Positions 5,924-10,631 of a stretch of 10,631 nt of DNA are shown piece after piece (positions within the stretch are counted from its first letter, which is position 1; every line of letters starts with the position of its first letter). The stretch is from positions 15,196 to 25,826 of the forward strand of contig DKBI01000126.1 in assembly GCA_002451175.1 (NCBI GenBank). Reading direction: 5' to 3'. The notes under the pieces are model-generated. The model was not told the origin of the DNA, did not search any database, and worked only from the letters and a program-made list of their open reading frames with translations. Origin of the DNA: Betaproteobacteria bacterium UBA6904 (GTDB lineage Bacteria > Pseudomonadota > Gammaproteobacteria > Burkholderiales > SG8-39). The position numbers and the translations under genes are program-made.

Positions 5924-6889
5924 ATGAACAGGCGAACCCCGATGACGTTCAAGCACACCTTCGCGGCCTTTCTGATCGCAGCCTCCGGAATCGCCTTCGG
6001 CGCCGACGCCCCTGCCAAGAAGGACGCGGCCGCCGAGCCCCCCGGCCAGGGCACCAAGTACTCCGAGGAAGGCGCCGACACCTGCCTCGCCTGCCACGGC
6101 GAGGACGCTAAGGTGCTCGCCATCTTCAAGACCAAGCACGCCAACCGCGCCGACAAGCGCACGCCGTTCGCGGGCCTGCAGTGCGAGGCCTGCCACGGCC
6201 CGGGCGCCAAGCACGCCGACGCAGGCGGCGACGCCGCGGCGATCAACAGCCAGAAGGCCAATTCGTGGGTACCCGTGGCCGAGCGCAACAAGATGTGCCT
6301 CGGCTGCCATCAGGGCGGCGCGCGCATGGGCTGGCACGGCAGCGCGCACGACGCCAACCAGCTGGCCTGCGCGAGCTGCCACAAGGTGCACGCGGCGCAC
6401 GATCCGGTGCTCGCCAAGAAGACCCAGGCGGACGCCTGCTTCGCCTGCCACCGCCAGCAGCGCGCGGATTTCCAGAAGCCCTCCTCGCACCCGGTGCGCT
6501 TCGGCAAGCTCGCCTGCAGCGACTGCCACAGCGTGCACGGCTCGAACGCGAAAGCGATGCTCGCCAAGCCCACGGTGAACCAGACCTGCCACACCTGCCA
6601 CGCGGACAAGCGCGGGCCGTTCCTCTGGGAGCATGCGCCGGTCGCCGAGGACTGCACGCTGTGCCACTCGGCGCACGGCGCGCCGCGGCCGGCGCTGCTG
6701 ACGAAATCACCGCCGCTGCTGTGCCAGAGCTGCCACACGCACGTGCACCCGTCGGTGCCGCGCACCGGCGCCGCCCTGCCCGCCAACGGCGGCGCGGGCG
6801 CGGTGTTCGTGGTGGCCGGCAGCTGCACCAACTGCCACTCGCAGGTGCACGGGTCGAACCACCCGTCCGGCGTGAAGCTGATGCGATAG
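5924..6889 (+). CDS. mtrA: Periplasmic decaheme c-type cytochrome, MtrA/DmsE family (321 aa)
   Basis: Predicted decaheme wire that enters the MtrB barrel and carries electrons between periplasm and cell surface. CXXCH motifs start at residues 54, 87, 125, 149, 172, 198, 222, 244, 267 and 301. All twenty cysteines are in heme motifs. The even spacing and the length agree with Shewanella MtrA (about 333 aa, ten hemes). A Sec signal peptide ends near AFG/AD (residue 26). The ATG at 5924 is used here. A second ATG at 5942, with AGGCGA six bases upstream, gives a 315-residue protein whose signal peptide (MTFKHTF..) is equally good, so the start is uncertain. The gene lies four bases after mtrC and 13 before mtrB. 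Some databases would label it DmsE, but no dmsAB genes are visible and the neighbours are MtrC- and MtrB-like, so the extracellular conduit role is preferred. Confidence 0.93.
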   Translation: MNRRTPMTFKHTFAAFLIAASGIAFGADAPAKKDAAAEPPGQGTKYSEEGADTCLACHGEDAKVLAIFKTKHANRADKRTPFAGLQCEACHGPGAKHADAGGDAAAINSQKANSWVPVAERNKMCLGCHQGGARMGWHGSAHDANQLACASCHKVHAAHDPVLAKKTQADACFACHRQQRADFQKPSSHPVRFGKLACSDCHSVHGSNAKAMLAKPTVNQTCHTCHADKRGPFLWEHAPVAEDCTLCHSAHGAPRPALLTKSPPLLCQSCHTHVHPSVPRTGAALPANGGAGAVFVVAGSCTNCHSQVHGSNHPSGVKLMR

Positions 6890-6902
6890 CGGAGACGAGG
6901 CC

Positions 6903-8993
6903 ATGAAGACCGCGAAACCCCTGATCCTCTTCGGCGCCGTGTCGGTGCTGCCGCTCGCCGCGCTCGCGCAGCAACCGGAGATGCCGGATCTCTCCAAGTG
7001 GCAATGCAACCTGTGCAAGTTCGAGACGGGCGCCAGCGGCTCGATCGAGGCCGGCGCCGGCAACGTCTCGCGCGACTCGGCGAAATTCGGCGACTACACG
7101 GGCCTGAACGAAAAGGGCGGCTACTTCATCGGCGAGGCGGCGACGCGCTACCGCGGCGCCGACGGCCTGTACTGGAACGTGCGCGCCTCGGACATCGGGC
7201 TGGACTCCCGCTCGGCCGCGCTCGAAGGCGGCCGGCAGGGATCGTACCGGCTGTTCCTCGATTCGGACGCCATCCCGCGCTATTACGGCGACACGGCGCG
7301 CACGCCGTTCCTCGGCAGCGGCAGCACGGGACTGGCACTGCCGGCCGGTTTCCCCGCGCCGACCACCGGCCTGATGCCGCTCGCCGCCACGCTGCAGCCG
7401 GCGGAGCTGGAGGCCAAGCGCAACCGCATCGGCGTCGGCGGCAGCTGGATGCCGCAGGCGAGCGCGTGGCAGTTCGACCTCAGCTACCGGCGCGACAACC
7501 GCGACGGCACCAAGCGCACTTCCGGCGCGTTCTTCGTCAACGCCGCGCAGCTGGTCGAGCCGCTCAACTCGGCGACCGACCAGATCGAGGCGTCGGCGTC
7601 CTACGCGAGCGGCAGGCTGCAGGCGCGATTCGCCTACTACGTTTCGCGCTTCCGCAACGACGTCGCGTCGCTCGCCTGGCGCAACCCGTTCGTGGTGCCC
7701 GCCTTCGCCGCGGCGACGACGGGGCAGCTCGGCGCTGCGCCGGACAACGATTTCCACCAGCTGTCCGCGTCGGTCGGCTATCAGTTCACGCCGGACACGC
7801 GCGCCTCGGCCGACATCGCCTGGGGCCGCATGACGCAGGACGACGCCTACCTCGCGTCCACGCTGAACGGCACGCTCGGCGCGCCCGCGCTGTCCCGCGG
7901 CTCGCTGGACGGCCGCGCGAAGACGCTGAACGCGAACGTCCGCGTCAACTCGCGCATCACCGACGCCCTGCGCGTGAACGCGTCCTACGCCCACGACGAA
8001 CGCGACAACCAGAGCTCGCGCGCGCTCTACCCGTGGGTGACGACGGACATGTTCCTCGCCGTGCCGCGCACCAACAATCCCTACGGCTTCGAGCAGGACC
8101 GCCTGAAGCTCGCCGCCGACTACCGTTTCTCGAGCGCGCTGCGCGCCTCCGCGGGCGTGGACCAGGACTGGCGCAAGTACACCTACCAGCAGTTCACCAA
8201 GACCGACGAGAGCGCGGTCTGGGCGAAGGGCAGCTGGCGCGCGATGGAAAAGCTCGATCTTTCGCTCAAGCTCGCGGGTTCGGAGCGCCGCAACTCGGGC
8301 GCCCAGGTCGTGGACACCATCGTCCCGCCGGAAAACCCCCTCGTGCGGCCGTACCACCTCGCCAATCGCTCGCGCGAGACGGTCGCGTTGCGCGCGGACT
8401 TCGCCGCCACCGACGCGATCCAGCTCGGCCTCGGCTTCGACTCGTCGCGCGATCGCTACCGGGACACGAGCATCGGCCTGACGGGCGGCCGCGACTACAG
8501 CCTGAACGGCGACGTCTCCGCGGCGCTCACCGAGCAGACCAGCCTGCATGCCTTCGCCACGCACCAGGAGATCAAGTCGCAGCAGGCGGGCAGCCAGGCC
8601 TTCGGCAACCCCGACTGGGGCGCGGAGACCCACGACCGGATCGACGTCTGGGGGCTCGGCCTGAAGCACGCCTTCGTCAAGGACAAGTTCGACGTCGGCG
8701 CGGACTACGTCTACGTCCGCGCGCGTGGCGCGACGAGCGTGGACGCGGGCGTCGGCGATCCGCCGTTTCCCGAGCAGAGCACGACCCGGCAGGGCCTGAA
8801 GCTGTACTTCACCTACCGCGTGGACGCGCAGTGGAGCGTCAACGGGGGCTACTGGCACGAGCGCTACCGCAGCGCCAGCTGGGCGCTCGACGGCGTGGCG
8901 CCCTCGACGGTGCCGAACCTGCTCGCCTTCGGGGAGCAGGCGCCGCAGTACCGCGTGAACGTCTTCCGGCTCTCGGCGAAATACAGCTTCTAG
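6903..8993 (+). CDS. mtrB: MtrB/PioB-family outer-membrane beta-barrel porin (696 aa)
   Basis: Predicted large outer-membrane barrel that sheaths the decaheme MtrA and docks the surface cytochrome. The ATG at 6903 has GGAG (6891-6894) eight bases upstream. A Sec signal peptide ends near ALA/QQ (residue 22). Shortly after comes the CXXC pair Cys35-Cys38 (WQCNLCK), an N-terminal feature characteristic of MtrB and unusual for an outer-membrane protein. The rest is alternating beta-strand sequence rich in Tyr, Arg, Asp and Ser, with repeated patterns such as LDLSLKLAGSERR and RVDAQWSVNGGYW. The chain ends in RLSAKYSF, with the terminal Phe expected for recognition by the BAM machinery. The length is almost identical to Shewanella MtrB (697 aa). 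It carries no heme motif. It is the last gene of the operon and converges on gspF 32 bases away. Confidence 0.93.
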   Translation: MKTAKPLILFGAVSVLPLAALAQQPEMPDLSKWQCNLCKFETGASGSIEAGAGNVSRDSAKFGDYTGLNEKGGYFIGEAATRYRGADGLYWNVRASDIGLDSRSAALEGGRQGSYRLFLDSDAIPRYYGDTARTPFLGSGSTGLALPAGFPAPTTGLMPLAATLQPAELEAKRNRIGVGGSWMPQASAWQFDLSYRRDNRDGTKRTSGAFFVNAAQLVEPLNSATDQIEASASYASGRLQARFAYYVSRFRNDVASLAWRNPFVVPAFAAATTGQLGAAPDNDFHQLSASVGYQFTPDTRASADIAWGRMTQDDAYLASTLNGTLGAPALSRGSLDGRAKTLNANVRVNSRITDALRVNASYAHDERDNQSSRALYPWVTTDMFLAVPRTNNPYGFEQDRLKLAADYRFSSALRASAGVDQDWRKYTYQQFTKTDESAVWAKGSWRAMEKLDLSLKLAGSERRNSGAQVVDTIVPPENPLVRPYHLANRSRETVALRADFAATDAIQLGLGFDSSRDRYRDTSIGLTGGRDYSLNGDVSAALTEQTSLHAFATHQEIKSQQAGSQAFGNPDWGAETHDRIDVWGLGLKHAFVKDKFDVGADYVYVRARGATSVDAGVGDPPFPEQSTTRQGLKLYFTYRVDAQWSVNGGYWHERYRSASWALDGVAPSTVPNLLAFGEQAPQYRVNVFRLSAKYSF

Positions 8994-9010
8994 GCGCCGC
9001 GTCGCGGCGC
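8994..9010. terminator. Strong GC hairpin directly after mtrB
   Basis: GCGCCGC (8994-9000) and GCGGCGC (9004-9010) form a perfect 7-bp stem with a three-base loop, beginning the base after the mtrB stop codon. No T-run follows on either strand, so it is not a standard intrinsic terminator. Its place between convergent genes suggests a role in 3'-end formation or transcript protection for mtrB. Confidence 0.4.
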
Positions 9011-9018
9011 GGGCGGCC

Positions 9019-9035
9019 CGTGCGCTCAGCGCACG
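9019..9035. terminator. Hairpin spanning the gspF stop codon
   Basis: CGTGCGC (9019-9025) and GCGCACG (9029-9035) are a perfect 7-bp inverted repeat. The three-base loop, TCA on the plus strand, is exactly the TGA stop codon of gspF on the minus strand. It lies nine bases from the mtrB hairpin, so the two stand as a tandem pair between convergent genes. There is no T-run. A role in ending or stabilising the converging transcripts is inferred. Confidence 0.35.
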
Positions 9036-10231
9036 AGCTGGTTGATCTCGATGATCGGCAGCAGGATCGCGAGCACGATCAGCAGCACCACCCCGCCCAT
9101 CACCAGGATCATCACCGGCTCGAGCAGGGTGAGAAACACGGCGAGGCGCCGCTCGAGCGCCTGCGTCTCGAGCTGCGCCGCGCGCTGCAGCATCTGCTCG
9201 AGCTTGCCGCTCACCTCGCCGCTGGCGACGAGGTGCACGGTGAGCGGCGGAAAGGCGCGCGTCGCGCCGAGCGCCCGCGCGAGGCTCTCGCCTTCGCGCA
9301 CCCGCTCGATCGCGCGCTCGATGGCGTCGCGCATGACGAGATTGGTCATCACCCGCGCCCCCGAATTGAGCGCCGTGAGCAGCGGCACGCCGCCGCGCAC
9401 GAGGATCGAGAGCGTGCTGGCGAAGCGCGAGGTGTTGACGCCGCGCACCAGCGTGCCGAGCCACGGCAGGCCGAGCAGCAGCGCATCCCAGCGCCGGCGC
9501 AGCGTCTCCCGGCGCAGCGCGAGCCGCGCGGCCGCCACCGCGGCCACCAGCGCGACGGCGAGGAACGGCCACGCCACCTGCATGAACCCGGACAGGGCGA
9601 TCAGGCCGCGCGTCAGCATCGGCAGCCCCTGGCGCGAATGCTGGAAGACCTGCACGATCTGCGGCACCACGAAGACGAGCAGGCCCGTGACGATGCAGAT
9701 CGCCACCAGGGTGACGAGCGCCGGGTAGAGCAGCGCGAGCGTCATCTTCTGCTTGAGCGCCTGGCGCGCGTCGAGATAGTCCGCGAGATGCTGCAGCACC
9801 GTCGGCAGCGCGCCCGATTCCTCGCCGCCGTGCACCAGCGCCCGGTAGAAATCGGGAAAGCTGCTGTCGAAGGACCCCATCGCCCCGGCGAGCGACAGGC
9901 CCGCGGTGACTTCCGCGCGCACGCCGCCCAGCACTTCCCGCGTCAGCGGCAGCGTCGCTTCCTCGACCAGCGCGCTGAGCGACTGCTCCACGGTGAGGCC
10001 GGAGGCGAGCAGCGTCGCGAGCTGCCGCGTGACGAGGCTCAGCTCGTTGGACGACAGGCCGCGCACCCAGAGCTGGCGCGCGCGGTCCCGGATGCGCACC
10101 GGCTCGACCAGGGAGGGCAGCAGGCCCTGCGCGCGCAGCTGCGCCCTCGCCTGCCGCGCCGTGTCGGCCTGCACCACGCCCGACACCGTGCGGCCCACGG
10201 CGTCCAGGGCCTCGTAGCGGAACGCCTCCAT
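9026..10231 (-). CDS. gspF: Type II secretion inner-membrane platform protein GspF (401 aa)
   Basis: Polytopic inner-membrane platform protein of the type II secretion system, which couples the GspE ATPase to pseudopilus assembly. It shows the duplicated T2SSF domain (about residues 65-190 and 268-390), with the paired motifs GEESGALP (136-143) and SGEVSGKL (337-344). Hydrophobic segments lie at about 165-190, 215-238 and 370-394. The C-terminal stretch LEPVMILVMGGVVLLIVL (370 on) leading to IIEINQLV is characteristic of GspF and separates it from PilC. The length matches the family (about 400 aa). The start lies four bases after the gspE stop codon, with AAGG at that junction as ribosome binding site, so the pair is translationally coupled. 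It converges on mtrB. In Shewanella the type II system is needed to place MtrC and OmcA on the cell surface, which makes this neighbour notable. Confidence 0.93.
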   Translation of the reverse strand: MEAFRYEALDAVGRTVSGVVQADTARQARAQLRAQGLLPSLVEPVRIRDRARQLWVRGLSSNELSLVTRQLATLLASGLTVEQSLSALVEEATLPLTREVLGGVRAEVTAGLSLAGAMGSFDSSFPDFYRALVHGGEESGALPTVLQHLADYLDARQALKQKMTLALLYPALVTLVAICIVTGLLVFVVPQIVQVFQHSRQGLPMLTRGLIALSGFMQVAWPFLAVALVAAVAAARLALRRETLRRRWDALLLGLPWLGTLVRGVNTSRFASTLSILVRGGVPLLTALNSGARVMTNLVMRDAIERAIERVREGESLARALGATRAFPPLTVHLVASGEVSGKLEQMLQRAAQLETQALERRLAVFLTLLEPVMILVMGGVVLLIVLAILLPIIEINQLVR

Positions 10232-10235
10232 CGCC

Positions 10236-10631
10236 TTACTCGCGCGTCACGCGCACGACTTCCTCGAGGCTGATGACGCCCTGCGCCGCCCAGCGCAGCC
10301 CGTCGTCGCGCAGCGAGCGCATGCCGCGCGCGGTCGCGTACTCGCGCAACGCCTGCTCGGAGGAACGGTCGTGGATCAGCCGCCGCAGGCCGTCGTCGAA
10401 GGTCAGCAGCTCGTAGATCCCGGTGCGGCCCCGGTAGCCGGTCTGGTTGCACGCCGCGCAGCCCTGCGCGGAGAAGAAGGTGCCCTGCAGCGGCGCGAAT
10501 CCCAGCGCCTTCAGCTGCGCCGCGCCGTAATCGGCGGGCTTGCGGCACTCGACGCACAGGCAGCGCACCAGGCGCTGCGCCGCGACGCCGATCAGGCTGG
10601 AGGCGAGCAGGAAGGGCTCGACGCCCATGTC
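10236..10631 (-). CDS. gspE: Type II secretion ATPase GspE, C-terminal part (cut by the window edge)
   Basis: The visible 131 residues are the C-terminal end of the cytoplasmic ATPase that powers type II secretion. The reading frame continues past the window edge; the ATG at 10626-10628 is an internal Met, since family members read ..DMGVEPFL.. at this point. Cys26-x2-Cys29 and Cys58-x2-Cys61 of the fragment form the tetracysteine zinc motif of GspE. The second pair is followed by NQTGYRGRTGIYELL, a strong signature of GspE and PilB-type ATPases. Loss of pairing with a PilC-type partner and coupling to GspF favour GspE over PilB. The Walker motifs would lie outside the window. It ends in TAA, four bases before the gspF start. 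Confidence 0.92.
   Translation of the reverse strand, partial: DMGVEPFLLASSLIGVAAQRLVRCLCVECRKPADYGAAQLKALGFAPLQGTFFSAQGCAACNQTGYRGRTGIYELLTFDDGLRRLIHDRSSEQALREYATARGMRSLRDDGLRWAAQGVISLEEVVRVTRE

Noticed and set aside
3490..6291. 933-codon open frame on the minus strand
   Set aside because: It lies opposite the second decaheme cytochrome and mtrA. Its translation is Arg/Ala/Val-rich with no domain or signal I recognise, as expected for an antisense shadow in GC-rich DNA.
5924..6889. Assignment of the periplasmic decaheme protein to DMSO respiration (DmsE)
   Set aside because: MtrA and DmsE are hard to tell apart by sequence alone, but no dmsA or dmsB is present and the neighbours are surface decaheme cytochromes and an MtrB barrel.
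6243..9572. 1109-codon open frame on the minus strand
   Set aside because: Spans mtrA, mtrB and part of gspF in wrong frames. It is low-complexity Arg/Ala sequence without a family signature.
6998..10273. 1091-codon open frame on the plus strand
   Set aside because: Overlaps mtrB and gspF out of frame and is Arg/Gly/His-rich. The real genes in those places have clear motifs.
1..10631. CRISPR arrays, tRNA or rRNA genes, insertion sequences
   Set aside because: No spaced direct repeats, no cloverleaf or rRNA-like sequence and no transposase seen on either strand by reading.

Overview
The window is GC-rich and looks like chromosomal DNA of a proteobacterium, most likely a betaproteobacterium. 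That call rests on codon use, the gene families present and the gene order; no rRNA or other taxonomic marker is present, so it is an inference. The centre is a porin-cytochrome locus for extracellular electron transfer, read left to right, with two convergent type II secretion genes at the right edge.

Layout. Positions 1-161 hold the possible tail of an upstream gene and a 43-residue single-span membrane protein. Positions 162-430 have no convincing gene but contain a 9-bp inverted repeat (246-281) and a long imperfect hairpin (341-395) in the presumed leader of the first cytochrome gene. Then follow a 905-residue decaheme surface lipoprotein of the OmcA/MtrC family (431-3148), an intrinsic terminator (3197-3228), a small secreted ComEA-like helix-hairpin-helix protein (3248-3619), a candidate promoter (3629-3659), a second OmcA/MtrC-family decaheme lipoprotein (3688-5919), a periplasmic decaheme cytochrome of the MtrA/DmsE family (5924-6889) and an MtrB/PioB-type outer-membrane barrel (6903-8993). 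Two hairpins lie at the junction with gspF (9026-10231, minus strand) and the 3' part of gspE (10236 to the window edge, minus strand).

How it works together. In the characterised Shewanella system MtrA sits inside the MtrB barrel and passes electrons across the outer membrane to the surface cytochromes MtrC and OmcA. The order here (OmcA-like, MtrC-like, MtrA, MtrB) matches Shewanella omcA-mtrC-mtrA-mtrB, with a helix-hairpin-helix gene placed between the two surface cytochromes. I count ten CXXCH motifs in each cytochrome, 30 predicted hemes in total. No dmsAB-like genes are visible, so metal or other extracellular electron exchange is more likely than DMSO respiration. The sequence does not say whether electrons flow outward (metal reduction) or inward (Fe(II) oxidation). 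The terminator and promoter suggest at least two transcription units: the first cytochrome alone, and the mtrC-mtrA-mtrB part. The helix-hairpin-helix gene lies between them with no obvious promoter of its own.

No wholly new system is evident. The most unusual points are the strand-biased leader hairpin, the helix-hairpin-helix protein inside an electron-transfer locus, the terminator 19 bases before its start codon, and an extra CX3C cysteine pair in the second surface cytochrome.
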